Assembly (NCBI GenBank): GCA_016703895.1
Contig: JADJBE010000010.1
Coordinates: forward strand, 1 to 64,000
DNA length: 64,000 nucleotides
Direction of reading: 5' to 3'
From: Pseudomonadota bacterium
GTDB taxonomy: Bacteria > Pseudomonadota > Gammaproteobacteria > Steroidobacterales > Steroidobacteraceae
Part shown: in pieces, positions 27,465 to 37,082 of the stretch
Layout of the letters: each line of letters begins with the position of its first letter
How positions within the stretch are numbered: position 1 is the first letter of the stretch
Notes under the pieces: model-generated
Seen by the model: only the letters and a program-made list of their open reading frames with translations
The model's database searches: none
What the model was told of the DNA's origin: nothing
Position numbers and translations under genes: made by a program

Positions 27465-28019
27465 TTACGGCTTGGCCGGTGGCTTCGGTGCAGACGCCGT
27501 TGGCCTGGCTGGGCGCGCCTGCAACGCAGTCAGGATGGCCGGTGTGATATCGACAGCCGGCGTCGCGTATATCACGCCTTCCGCAATGATCACGTCAAAG
27601 TTCTGGGCCTTGGCATAGGTGCGGACTTCTTCGATCAGGGTGCGCTGCAGACGAGTCATCTCTTCCTGACGACGCGCATTGAAGTCGTCCTGCGCCTCGC
27701 TCTGCTTGCGCGCCAGTTCGCGCACACCATCGCGCAGTTCTTTCTCCGACTTGCTGCGCTGGTCGGCAGACATCGTTGCACCATCTTTCTGCAGCTTCTC
27801 TTCGCGTGCCTTGAGCGTCGCTTGCTCCTGCTGCAGCTGGGTGTTCTTCGGTGCAAACTCGCCGCGTAACACATCCTGCACAGCCTTGGCTTGCGCGGAC
27901 TCCTCCATCAAACGGCCATAGTCGACGACACCGATCTTGACCTGCTGCGCCATCACGGGCGCTACCAGCAACGCGGCGGCCGCCATACTCCACATCGTCA
28001 CCTGAATCGAACGCTTCAC
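27465..28019 (-). CDS. skp: periplasmic chaperone Skp/OmpH
   Basis: A 184-residue secreted chaperone. A cleavable signal peptide (MKRSIQVTMWSMAAAALLVA, cleavage near VMAQQ) is followed by VKIGVVDYGRLMEES and long alternating-charge helices (about residues 50-130) that form the jellyfish-like tentacles, then YATPAVDITPAIL. Skp holds unfolded outer-membrane proteins for BamA, the gene just upstream. A proline/alanine-rich tail (RPARPTASAPKPPAKP) extends beyond the usual Skp end. GTG start. Confidence 0.92.
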   Translation of the reverse strand: MKRSIQVTMWSMAAAALLVAPVMAQQVKIGVVDYGRLMEESAQAKAVQDVLRGEFAPKNTQLQQEQATLKAREEKLQKDGATMSADQRSKSEKELRDGVRELARKQSEAQDDFNARRQEEMTRLQRTLIEEVRTYAKAQNFDVIIAEGVIYATPAVDITPAILTALQARPARPTASAPKPPAKP

Positions 28020-28052
28020 GATATCTGTACCTCTGTCAGCAAATGCCGGGCG

Positions 28053-30583
28053 TCAAAATGCCTGGCCAATGGAAAACTGGAACCGCTCCTGCTCATCTTC
28101 ATAAACTACGCCGTCCCCGGCATAGGCGTTGAGCGGCACGGCATAACTGAATCGAAAAATACCCAGCGGCGCGAGCCACTGCACGGCCAGACCGGTGGAA
28201 TGCTTCAATTTATCATACTTGAAGCCGTACTCGATCGGCGGTCCCGGCTGACCCGTCAATGCGTCGAAGCGGCCGGTGAAGGCGACACGGTCACCCACCG
28301 AGAATATGTTGCCCATGTCGTAGAACCAGCTGAGGCGCGCGCTCGACGCCCACTTCTGCGGCATCGGCAAAATCAGCTCGGCACGCCCAACGACTTTTAG
28401 ATTGCCGCCATAGGGGTTGCCGAACTGATCCTTCGGGCCGAGCCGACTCTCTCGATAGCCACGCACCGTATCCGGGCCGCCGGCAAAGAACTGCCTGAAC
28501 GGCGGTAGCGCGGTGGTATCACCGACATCCATGCCATAACCCACCTCGCCGCCCAACGACAACGCGAAGCGACCAAACAGCGGCACATACTTCAGGAACT
28601 CGTAGTTAGCGACGAAGTACTCCACGTCGCTGATGCCGGGCACCGTATACGACAACGACAGCGTGTGGCGCGTGCCGCGCGTCGCGAACAGCGCACGGTT
28701 GCGGCTGTCAAAACTCCACCCCGCAGTGAAGTCGAGCGTGTTGAAACGCGTGCCGAAGAACGTGAACGGGCCGGTGCCGGGAATCGGAATACCGCTGTCG
28801 TCAAGAATCGGTTCGAGCACCGTCGTCCGCGGCGAGCCGTTCGACTGCACCCAATCAATGGCCTGCTGTGCGCTGCCGGAACTCGTCAGCAAATCCGCGC
28901 GCTGATAGGAAAGACCGAAACGCACGCCTTGGAACTCGGATATCGGGTAGCCGATGTCGAACCCACCCGCAATTGTCTCCGAGGAGAAATCGGACGACGC
29001 AGAAACAAACTGCGTGACATCACGGTAGGTGAGCGATCCGGTGAGTGCGATGCCATCCTTGGTGAAATACGGCTCCGTGACGGACAAGCCATACACTTTA
29101 CTGAACCGACCAGAGTTCAGGTCGACCGCGATTCGCCGACCCGTCCCCATGAAATTACTGTCGGCATAGTTGCCGTTCAGAATGAACGACTGTGACTCGG
29201 AGTAGCCGATACCGCCACCCAACTGCGCCGACGGCCCTTCCTCGACGTTGTACACAACGTCAACCATGTCGGGCACACCCGGCACGGGCTTGGTCTCCGA
29301 TTCAACCGATTTGATGTAGGGCAAGCGCTGCAAGCGTTGTTTGGAACGCTCGAGCGACAGGTTGGACAACCACGCGCCTTCCATTTGTCGCATCTCACGA
29401 CGCAGCACTTCGTCATTGATCTTGTTAGCACCTTCGAAGGCGATGTGGCGCACGTAAACGCGGTTGCCAGGCTCGATGACAAAGTTGATCGACAGTTCGT
29501 TGGAGTCTTTCTCGCCGGCCGCGGTTGCCACCGGGTCGACCTTCGCAAATGCGTAGCCATCCTCACCGAGCCGGTTCTGCAACAGCTCCTGGGTGGCAGT
29601 GATAACCTTGCGCGAATAGGTCGTGCCTGGCCCAACCAGCAGATAGCGCCGCAATTCTTCTTCGGGCACGACAAAATTGCCGGCGAGTTTCACGTCCTTG
29701 ACCTTGAAAACCTCACCCTCATCGATGTTTGCAGTGATGAAGATGTCGTCCTTGGTCGGCGCGATAGCAACCTGCACCGACTCCACCTGGAAATTGGCGT
29801 AACCGCGATCCATGTAGAACGAACGCAGCTTCTCGAGATCACCCTGCAAGGATTCGCGCGAATAGCGGTCATCCTGGCGATACCACGACAGCCAATTGGG
29901 CGTGCGCAGCTCAAACTCGTCGCGCACTTCCTTGTCGCTGAAGGTGTCGTTGCCAACGATATTCACCTGCCGGATCTTGGCGCGCTTGCCTTCGACGATG
30001 TCGATCTTGACCTTGACCCGGTTGTCAGCAAGCTCCTCAACCTCGGTCTTGACCCGCGCCGCGTACTTGCCACGGCTGCCGTACTGGTCTTGCAGGAACG
30101 CCGTGACTTCCTCGAGTACCGAGCGATCGAAGGTCTTGCCCTGTGCAAGGCCAACGTTGCGCAGGCTCTTGTTGAGATCTTCGGTCTTGATGTCCTTGTT
30201 GCCCTTCAGCTCGAAGCTCTCGATGGTGGGCCGCTCACGCACCACGACCAGCAGAGTCTCGCCATCACGCCGCATTTCGACGTCACGAAAAACCCGGTCT
30301 CGTACAAAGCGCGGATCGCTTCACGTATTCGTTGCGCCGTCAGTCGATCGCCGATGTTGACCGGCAAGTAGTTATAGACCGTGCCTTCCGAGACGCGCTG
30401 CAGACCCTCGACACGGATGTCACCGACCCTGAATGCCGGCGTAATCTGCTCCGGTGCCATCTGGTCTGACGAAATGGGATCCGGCGAAACGGGGGCTGAC
30501 GAAATCTGGGCCTGCGCCGGCAGCACGACAACCGCGGCCCCGAGCGCCAGCGCAACAACAAGACTTACTTTCGACAAAATCAT
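28053..30583 (-). CDS. bamA: outer-membrane protein assembly factor BamA (frameshift near 30290)
   Basis: BamA inserts beta-barrel proteins into the outer membrane. The N-terminal part starts at ATG 30583 with a signal peptide (SKVSLVVALALGAAVVVLPA) and POTRA1 (FRVGDIRVEGLQRVSEGTV). That frame runs out at ALYETGFF; the rest (MRRDGETLLVVVRERPTIE, four further POTRA domains and the barrel ending FQFSIGQAF) is in another frame. One missing base beside the A5 run at 30288-30292 restores FF-RDVEMRR continuity and gives about 843 residues. Loop-6 signature GPDTVRGYRESRLGP is present. ATGA overlap with rseP. As bamA is essential, the lesion is most likely a sequence error. Confidence 0.95.
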
Positions 30584-31962
30584 CCCCCAAACAGGGTGCG
30601 TGAAAAATCGTTGAACAGCGCGAGACCCATCAACAGAACCAACAGACCGATGCCCACTTGCTGCCCAAATGCCTGCGCGCGCTCTGACATCGGGCCGCCC
30701 TTGATCCATTCGATCGTCTGGTAGACGATCTGGCCGCCATCCAATATCGGGATCGGCAGCAGATTCAAGAAGCCTAACGACAACGATATCAGAACGAGGA
30801 ACTGCAGGAATGGCGCCACGCCCTGTGAGGCAGACTCGCCAGCAAACTGACCGATAGTCACTGGCCCTGAGAGGTTCTTTAATGAAACGTCGCCCAGCAG
30901 CATGCGACCAAAGAACCGTGCCTGCAGGGCCGTTATGCGCCAAGCCTCGTCGGCGGCATTGCCGAGCGCGGCAAATGCCGATAGGGGCACACGCTTGATC
31001 ATCGACTCGGGCAACGTACCGCCACTGTGCGGCGTTATACCGAGCAGACCGACCGTCTTGCCATCCACCTGCGCCGTGCCAACAGTAAGTCGCACGCTCT
31101 GCTCGCCACCATCGCGCTCATATCGAATCGCCAGGTCTGCCCCGGGGCGGACCGAGACGATACTGCGCAAGGCATCAAAATCCTGGATGCGTTGGCCGTC
31201 AATGGCGACGATACGATCACCAGCCTGCAGTCCAGCCGCTGCCGCCGCACTGCCCCCGGAGACCATACCCACGACCGGCGGTACGGGTGGCCGCCAAAAC
31301 GACAAGCCGAGACCCGACAAAAGCTGACCCGGCTCGGTCAACCCACGCCTTACTTCCTGGTCGACGACGCGGAGCGCGGCCGAACGCGTCGAACCGTCCT
31401 CGCCGCGCACCGTCAGCAATGCTTCACCACTGGAACTCATCGCGTCCAACAGACCTAACAAGACGTCGCGCTGATCGGTGACGTTATCACCGGCAACGCC
31501 GATCACTTCATCGCCAGATCGCAGACCAGCCTCGGCAGCGAGCGAACCGGAGCGAACCTCGCCCACGAGCGGCTTGACGAACGTCAAACCCGAGTACCAC
31601 ATCATCGCCCACAGGACCGCGACCGCAAAAATGATGTTCGCGGCAGGCCCGGCTAACAACACGAGAATCCGCTGCCACGGCGGCTTGCGGTTGAAGGCGC
31701 GATGTTGTTCAGCCGCTGTGTATTCGTCGTCCTGCTCGCCGAGCATTTTGACGTAGCCGCCGAGCGGGATTGCAGCCAGCACGTATTCAGTCTTGTCTGG
31801 GCCTCTGCCGATCTTCTTCAACAGTGGCTTGCCGAAGCCGACCGAAAAGCGCAGCACTTTGAAACCCAGCTTGCGCGCCACCCAGAAGTGGCCGAATTCA
31901 TGAATCGCTACCAGCAAACCCACTGCCACGACAAACCAGAGCAACTGCCACAAGTAACTCAT
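30580..31962 (-). CDS. rseP: site-2 protease RseP
   Basis: A 460-residue intramembrane zinc metalloprotease that cleaves anti-sigma factor RseA during envelope stress. HEFGHFWVARKLGFKVLRF with the HExxH zinc site lies in the first membrane helix (about residue 21); two PDZ domains follow (GLRSGDEVIGVAGD and GLQAGDRIVAIDGQ), then the third zinc ligand region LLPIPILDGGQ and a last membrane helix. It lies between dxr and bamA with 4-bp overlaps on both sides. Intact. Confidence 0.97.
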   Translation of the reverse strand: MSYLWQLLWFVVAVGLLVAIHEFGHFWVARKLGFKVLRFSVGFGKPLLKKIGRGPDKTEYVLAAIPLGGYVKMLGEQDDEYTAAEQHRAFNRKPPWQRILVLLAGPAANIIFAVAVLWAMMWYSGLTFVKPLVGEVRSGSLAAEAGLRSGDEVIGVAGDNVTDQRDVLLGLLDAMSSSGEALLTVRGEDGSTRSAALRVVDQEVRRGLTEPGQLLSGLGLSFWRPPVPPVVGMVSGGSAAAAAGLQAGDRIVAIDGQRIQDFDALRSIVSVRPGADLAIRYERDGGEQSVRLTVGTAQVDGKTVGLLGITPHSGGTLPESMIKRVPLSAFAALGNAADEAWRITALQARFFGRMLLGDVSLKNLSGPVTIGQFAGESASQGVAPFLQFLVLISLSLGFLNLLPIPILDGGQIVYQTIEWIKGGPMSERAQAFGQQVGIGLLVLLMGLALFNDFSRTLFGG

Positions 31963-33185
31963 GCGCGGTAACCCGCGCCAGATCGAGGCATGCTGGTGAC
32001 CTTACCTGAACCGACGATGAACTCACACGCGCGATTACGCGCCTCGGCATCAGCCGCCAACACGTCTGCCAATGTTGCAATCGAACCGTTCGGCATGTTG
32101 TCCATCACCGCTTCAATGACTGTCGCTATCCGCGCAAAGTTCAATCGCCCCTCCAGAAAAGCTGCCACCGCAGCCTCGTTTGCCGCATTCAAGATGGTCG
32201 GCTTGAGACCGCCCGCCCTGGCGGCAGCCTGAGCCAGCGCTAGCGCTGGGAAACGCACGCCATCCGGCGCCTCAAATCGTAAGCGGCCAATTTTGAGCAG
32301 ATCCAGAAATTGTACACCGGAGGAGATCCGATCAGGCCACGCCAAAGCATGGGCGATCGGGGTTCGCATGTCCGGCGAACCGAGCTGCGCCAACACACTG
32401 CCGTCAACATACTCGACCATCGAATGAACGATGCTCTCACGATGCACGACGACATCGATCTGCTCAGGTGCGACACCGAACAAGAGACACGCCTCGATAT
32501 ATTCGAGGCCCTTGTTCATGAGGGTTGCTGAGTCAACCGAGATCTTGCGTCCCATAATCCAGTTCGGATGGGCACAGGCTTGCGCGGGCGTGACGGACTC
32601 GAACTGCTCGCTCGGTAGATCAACAAACGGCCCGCCCGAAGCCGTCAACAAAATGCGTCGCACGCCTAGAGGCCGTCCGTCTGGGCCAGCCGCCACCGTG
32701 GGCGGCAAGCATTGGAAAATAGCATTGTGCTCGCTGTCGATTGGCAGCAACGTCGCACCAGACTGCCTTACAGCTTCGATCAATAGCGAGCCAGCCATCA
32801 CCAACGACTCCTTGTTAGCTAACAGGAGTCGCTTGCCAGCTCGCGCTGCCGCAAGCGTTGACGGCAGACCAGCCGCGCCGACTATCGCAGCCATGACGAT
32901 ATCTACTTGCGGCAAGGCCGCCAGATCTGCCAGCGCCGAGTCGCCAGCCAGCACCTCAGTTGCCACGCCACGTCGCGCAAGAATTGTCCGTAACTGCGCG
33001 GCGGCGGTAGGGTCGGTCAAGGCCACGTACTCGGGTCGAAACCGTTCGCACTGCGCGACAAACTTCTCAAGGCTGCTGCGTGCGCCGAGTGCAACCACTC
33101 GATAGCGATCGGGGTGCCGCGCAATGACATCCAGCGTGCTGTCGCCGATCGAGCCGGTCGAGCCGAGGATCGCAACGCCTTTCAT
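31959..33185 (-). CDS. dxr: 1-deoxy-D-xylulose 5-phosphate reductoisomerase
   Basis: A 408-residue Dxr, first committed MEP-pathway step. The NADPH-binding N-terminus VAILGSTGSIGDSTLDV, RLLLANKESLVMAG, LPIDSEHNAIFQCLP and the active-site loop ILLTASGGPFVDLP are canonical. ATG 33185 overlaps the cdsA stop by 4 bp; open frame further upstream is inside cdsA. The coding bases for LLANKES contain a near-palindrome built from the GTTAG word discussed in the findings. Confidence 0.97.
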   Translation of the reverse strand: MKGVAILGSTGSIGDSTLDVIARHPDRYRVVALGARSSLEKFVAQCERFRPEYVALTDPTAAAQLRTILARRGVATEVLAGDSALADLAALPQVDIVMAAIVGAAGLPSTLAAARAGKRLLLANKESLVMAGSLLIEAVRQSGATLLPIDSEHNAIFQCLPPTVAAGPDGRPLGVRRILLTASGGPFVDLPSEQFESVTPAQACAHPNWIMGRKISVDSATLMNKGLEYIEACLLFGVAPEQIDVVVHRESIVHSMVEYVDGSVLAQLGSPDMRTPIAHALAWPDRISSGVQFLDLLKIGRLRFEAPDGVRFPALALAQAAARAGGLKPTILNAANEAAVAAFLEGRLNFARIATVIEAVMDNMPNGSIATLADVLAADAEARNRACEFIVGSGKVTSMPRSGAGYRA

Positions 33186-33985
33186 GCTACTAACCTGAAG
33201 ACGAGCAGTCCGAGCAAGAATGTGGGGGCCGCTGCCGTGACGCTGTCGATGCGATCGAGCACGCCGCCGTGCCCCGGAAAGAGCCAACCGCTATCCTTCA
33301 CGCCGACGGCACGCTTGAGCATGCTCTCGGTCAGGTCTCCGACGATCGAGATAGCCGCCACGCACGCGCACAAGATGACGAAAGGCAACGGCTGCACAGG
33401 CAACACAAAGCTTGCAAGCAAGCCTGCCATGGCGCCGAAGCACACGCCCCCCAATGCGCCCTCCCAAGTCTTCTTTGGTGAGACGCGCGGTGCGAGCGGG
33501 ACTCTGCCAAAAAAGCGGCCCGCAAAAAACGCGCCGGTATCGGCGGCCCACGCCAAGCCCAACACGAACAATGCCCATGCCGCGCCCAGCGGCAATCCGG
33601 TGCGCAGGAACACGAGCGCATTCCACGCAGGCACCAGCACCAGAATGCCAGCAATCGCCGCCGCTAGCGGCGAGACGCGTTGCGGCGCCAAGGCCAGCCA
33701 AAGAAATGTCACCACCCACCACAACGCCGCAACCCACAGCAAGCCTTGCAGATTCTGCCGATCAACCACATAGAGATGGCAAAGCCACAGCGCCGCAGCA
33801 AGCAGGGCAACGTAAGCCAGTCGCAGCGGCAGCGATGCCGGGCGCACGAAACCGGACCACTCCCAGGCACCGGCCAGAATGGTGAGCGTAAATAACACTA
33901 CACTTGCCCATGCGGGCAACAGCAGCACGACGGTCAGCAGCACCACGCCTAACAACACAGCAGTAATGACACGCTGCTTAAGCAT
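33182..33985 (-). CDS. cdsA: phosphatidate cytidylyltransferase
   Basis: A 267-residue polytopic inner-membrane enzyme that makes CDP-diacylglycerol, the precursor of all phospholipids. About seven hydrophobic helices are visible; the C-terminal CDP signature is seen as VGDLTESMLKRAVGVKDSG followed by PGHGGVLDRIDS (about residues 218-250). Start chosen at ATG 33985 (MLKQRVITAVLL); ATG 34012 would add nine residues and deepen the overlap with uppS. Ordinary uppS-cdsA-dxr arrangement. Confidence 0.95.
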   Translation of the reverse strand: MLKQRVITAVLLGVVLLTVVLLLPAWASVVLFTLTILAGAWEWSGFVRPASLPLRLAYVALLAAALWLCHLYVVDRQNLQGLLWVAALWWVVTFLWLALAPQRVSPLAAAIAGILVLVPAWNALVFLRTGLPLGAAWALFVLGLAWAADTGAFFAGRFFGRVPLAPRVSPKKTWEGALGGVCFGAMAGLLASFVLPVQPLPFVILCACVAAISIVGDLTESMLKRAVGVKDSGWLFPGHGGVLDRIDSVTAAAPTFLLGLLVFRLVA

Positions 33986-34709
33986 TCTGACTAGTAGCTC
34001 CAGTTTGCTCACTGGTCAAACCAAAGCGTCGATCACGCAGCGCAAACGCCGCCAGCGCCGCCTCGAGATGGGTTGGTGAGAAATCGGGCCACAAGACATC
34101 GCTGAAGTGCAGTTCGGTGTAGGCCAGGTTCCACAGTAGGAAATTGCTGATTCGATGCTCACCACCGGTGCGAATGAACAGATCCGGGTCCGGGACGTCG
34201 CCGAGCGCCAATGCTGCCGCGAACACGGTTTCATCAATCTGCTCGACGCGCAGGCTGCCACTCATCGCAGCACGCGCGACACTCCGCACGGCATTCAGGA
34301 TGTCCCAACGGCCGCCGTAACTGATCGCGATCTGTAACCGCAGCCGCTCATTGGCAGCGGTCAGGTGCTCCACCTCGGCCATGTGCGATTGCAGCTTCAT
34401 CGACAGAGTGTGTCGATCGCCTATGAACCGCAGCCGCACGCCGTCACGATGCAAGGCATCGGCCTCACGAATGAGCGAATCGAGGAACAAGGTCATCAAG
34501 CTACCCACTTCCTCAGGCGGACGACGCCAGTTTTCACTCGAGAACGTAAATAAAGTCAGCGCGCCTATGCCGCGCTCAACGCACTGCTCGATGCACATAC
34601 GAACTGGACCGAGCCCGTCCTTGTGACCCAGGTGACGCGGCATGCCGCGCGCCTTCGCCCAGCGACCGTTGCCGTCCATGATGATCGCAATGTGCCGCGG
34701 GAGCTGCAT
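33978..34709 (-). CDS. uppS: undecaprenyl diphosphate synthase
   Basis: A 243-residue cis-prenyltransferase that makes the C55 carrier for peptidoglycan and O-antigen. Catalytic Asp lies in IAIIMDGNGRWAKARG (about residue 12); LTLFTFSSENWRRPPEEV, ISYGGRWDI and DLFIRTGGEHRISNFLLW are diagnostic. It starts 11 bp after the frr stop and overlaps the cdsA start by 8 bp. The C-terminal tail (SEQTGATSQNA) is poorly conserved. Confidence 0.97.
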   Translation of the reverse strand: MQLPRHIAIIMDGNGRWAKARGMPRHLGHKDGLGPVRMCIEQCVERGIGALTLFTFSSENWRRPPEEVGSLMTLFLDSLIREADALHRDGVRLRFIGDRHTLSMKLQSHMAEVEHLTAANERLRLQIAISYGGRWDILNAVRSVARAAMSGSLRVEQIDETVFAAALALGDVPDPDLFIRTGGEHRISNFLLWNLAYTELHFSDVLWPDFSPTHLEAALAAFALRDRRFGLTSEQTGATSQNA

Positions 34710-34720
34710 GTCAGCTGCCC

Positions 34721-35238
34721 CTAGACCTGCATGATTTCTTTTTCTTTGCCCGCGAGCTGCGTGTCGATATCAGCGACGTACTTATCTGTCAGCTTCTGGA
34801 TCTCGACTTCGCCGCGCTTTTCCTCATCTTGAGACAACAGCTTCTCCTTGAGCGCTTCTTTCATGTCGCCCAGCACATCGCGGCGGACGTTTCGAATCGA
34901 CACCCGCGCGTTTTCGGTCCGCGCGCACGACTTTCGTGATGTCGCGGCGACGCTCCTCCGTCAATGGCGGCAGCGGCAAGCGGATCACCGTGCCGGCGGT
35001 CATCGGCGTGAGCCCCAGATCAGTTTTCCCATGGGGAAATTGTCAGGGTCCGAGCATCCTCGACCGCGACATTGGCCACCTGCTTGAGCGGCACGTCCGA
35101 ACCGTAATAGTCGACCTTCATGTTCTCGACCAGTGACGGATGGGCGCGGCCGGTACGCAGCTTACGCAGATCAGCCTGGAACGCTTCGACACACTTCTGC
35201 ATGCGCGTTGCTGCGTCTTGTTTCAAGTCCTCGATCAT
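34721..35238 (-). pseudogene. frr: ribosome recycling factor, disrupted by two deletions
   Basis: Ribosome recycling factor splits post-termination ribosomes and is essential. The first frame (ATG 35238) gives the N-terminus through LRTGRAHPSLVENM to DARTLTISPWEN, then stops. A second frame continues TDLGLTPMTAGTVIRLPLPP to TKVVRAD, and a third carries NVRRDVLGDMKEALKEKL to KEIMQV with a TAG stop. Against the family, about 38 bp is missing between SPWE and DLGL (the segment with IEKAI) and 2 bp between VVRA and the ARVSIRNVRR region; 38+2 restores the frame. Either a genuinely broken copy or an assembly fault. Position between pyrH and uppS is canonical. Confidence 0.88.
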
Positions 35239-35268
35239 GACTGATCCCCTCTATTGCGCCTGGTAGTA

Positions 35269-35994
35269 CTAGTTAGTAACGATCGTACCGAGCTGCTCGC
35301 CCCGCACGACGCGCGGCAGTTCGCCAGCGCTATTTAGATTGAAAACCTGCAGCGGCAGACCATTGTCACGACACATGACGATGGCGGTCGCATCCATCAC
35401 ATTCAAGCGATCGCTCAGCACCTGGTCAAAGGTTAGTCGCGGATAGCGCTTGGCGGCGGGATTCTTCATCGGATCGGAGTCGTAAATGCCGTCAACTTTG
35501 GTTGCCTTCAATAGAATCTCGGCGTCGATCTCAATGGCTCGCAACGCCGCGGCAGTGTCAGTCGTAAAAAACGGGTTACCGGTACCCGCCGCAAAGATGA
35601 CCACCCGCTCTTTTTCAAGATGCCTTACGGCGCGACGCCGGATGTAATCCTCACAGACCTCATTGATGCGAATCGCACTCATCACTCGCGCGTAAGCGCC
35701 CATGCTCTCCAGTGCGTCTTGCATCGCAAGCGCATTCATCACCGTCGCGAGCATACCCATCTGGTCAGCGGTGACTCGGTCCATGCCGGCACGTGCCAGC
35801 CCGGCGCCACGGAAAATATTGCCCCCACCGATCACGGCGGCAACCTGAACGCCCATGGCCTGGATTTCCATGATCTCGGCTGCTATTCGCTTGATGACCA
35901 CAGGGTCGACGCCATAGTCGCCGCTGCCAAGCAGCGCTTCCCCCGACAGCTTGACCAGGATCCGCTTGAAGCGCGCCCCATTTTTCTGCGCCAT
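35269..35994 (-). CDS. pyrH: uridylate kinase
   Basis: A 241-residue UMP kinase of the amino-acid-kinase fold. Nucleotide-binding VKLSGEALLGSGDYG at the N-terminus, VIGGGNIFRGAGLAR, the DRVTADQMGMLATVMNALA helix and the UMP-binding FAAGTGNPFFTTDTAA are canonical, as is ATKVDGIYDSDPMKNP. It lies between tsf and frr; a strong intrinsic terminator stands between tsf and this gene, so pyrH probably has its own promoter or depends on read-through. Confidence 0.98.
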   Translation of the reverse strand: MAQKNGARFKRILVKLSGEALLGSGDYGVDPVVIKRIAAEIMEIQAMGVQVAAVIGGGNIFRGAGLARAGMDRVTADQMGMLATVMNALAMQDALESMGAYARVMSAIRINEVCEDYIRRRAVRHLEKERVVIFAAGTGNPFFTTDTAAALRAIEIDAEILLKATKVDGIYDSDPMKNPAAKRYPRLTFDQVLSDRLNVMDATAIVMCRDNGLPLQVFNLNSAGELPRVVRGEQLGTIVTN

Positions 35995-36060
35995 GCCGCC
36001 TACTCCTTCAGAAATCCACCCGACAATATTCAGCCCGGCTAGGGTCGATCGAGTGTGCCA

Positions 36061-36090
36061 TAAAGAAAACCCCGCTTTTGGCGGGGTTCG
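36061..36090 (-). terminator. intrinsic terminator after tsf
   Basis: Read leftward: AACCCCGC, a 5-nt loop CAAAA, then GCGGGGTT followed by TTCTTTA. The perfect 8-bp GC-rich stem and T-rich tail make a textbook rho-independent terminator. It lies 18 bp downstream of the tsf stop and about 66 bp before the pyrH start, so it separates the rpsB-tsf transcript from pyrH-frr, as in E. coli. Confidence 0.9.
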
Positions 36091-36107
36091 ATTCCAAGAC
36101 CAATGCC

Positions 36108-37020
36108 TCAGTGCTTCGGCGACTCGTCTTGCTGCGGCTTGGCGCTACTCTTGACTTGCGCCATGACCTCACCAACGAAGTCATCCTTCTTCTTCTCGAT
36201 CCCATCGCCGACTTCAAATCGCTTGAACTCGCGCACCTTCGCCGCGTTGCTTTTCAGCAATTTCTCGATCGTCGTATCCGGGTCCTTGACGAACGGCTGA
36301 CCCAATAAGGTGATCTACGCCAGCGACTTGCGCAAACGGCCCTCGACCATCTTGGCGACGATTTCTGCCGGCTTGCCTTCGCCAAGCGCCTTTGCAGTCT
36401 CAATCTGGCGTTCCCTTGGCAACTAACTCTGCCGGCACGTCATCGATTGATAAGTGCATGGGATTGCTGGCTGCAACGTGCATTGCCAAATCGTGCGCGA
36501 GCGTATCGCTGCCGCCGTCAATCGCCACCAATGCCGCGATACGGCTGCCATGCAGATAGGCGCCAAGAGCCGCGGGCGAACTGACGATGGCAACACGACG
36601 CAGCGAGATGTTCTCGCCAATCTTTGCAATCAGCGCGCGGCGGCGCTCATCGACAGTCTCACCACCGCCAAGCTTGACCGAAGCCAACGAGTCGAGCGAC
36701 GTCGCTTGAGCCACGAGCGCATGCTTGGCCACTTCGTCCGCAAACGCAGCGAAATCCGCCTCGCGGGCCACAAAGTCAGTCTCACAGTTGATCTCGACCA
36801 TAGCCGCCGACTTGCCGTCCGCAGACTTGGCCAGCACGATCACACCCTCGGCTGCGACTCGTGTCGCTTTCTTGTCGGCCTTCGCCAGACCCTGCTTGCG
36901 CATCAGCTCAGCTGCGGCATCAAGATCGCCATGCGTCTCCACCAAAGCGCGCTTGCACTCCATCATGCCGGCGCCGGTACGTTCGCGCAATTGCTTGACT
37001 GACTCTGCTGTAATACTCAT
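36108..37020 (-). pseudogene. tsf: translation elongation factor Ts, with frameshift and in-frame TAG
   Basis: EF-Ts exchanges GDP for GTP on EF-Tu. The N-terminal UBA-like domain with VKQLRERTGAGMMECKRAL and the EF-Tu contact segment are clear. The first frame ends early at VAKGTPD; one extra G in the run at 36413-36415 (C on the plus strand) shifts out ERQIETAKALGEGKPAEIV. In that restored frame a TAG (36317-36315) replaces the expected Glu in RLRKSLA-E-ITLLGQPFVKD, after which the C-terminus (EKLLKSNAAKVREFKRFEVG) is open to 36108. Corrected length is about 303 residues. tsf is essential, so sequence error is the first explanation to test. Confidence 0.9.
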
Positions 37021-37028
37021 ACCATCAT

Positions 37029-37081
37029 CCTAACTATTTTACTGGCCTAACTGGCTGGCCTAACTATTTGACTGGCTCAAC
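37029..37081. repeat. imperfect tandem repeats in rpsB-tsf spacer
   Basis: Units of 13-17 bp that begin CCTAACT: CCTAACTATTTTACTGG (37029-37045), CCTAACTGGCTGG (37046-37058), CCTAACTATTTGACTGG (37059-37075), then a degenerate CTCAACTGC. The two 17-bp copies differ at one base. The repeat fills almost the entire spacer between the rpsB stop and tsf start. No function known; a regulatory leader for tsf or a replication-slippage product are both possible. Confidence 0.85.
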
Positions 37082-37082
37082 T

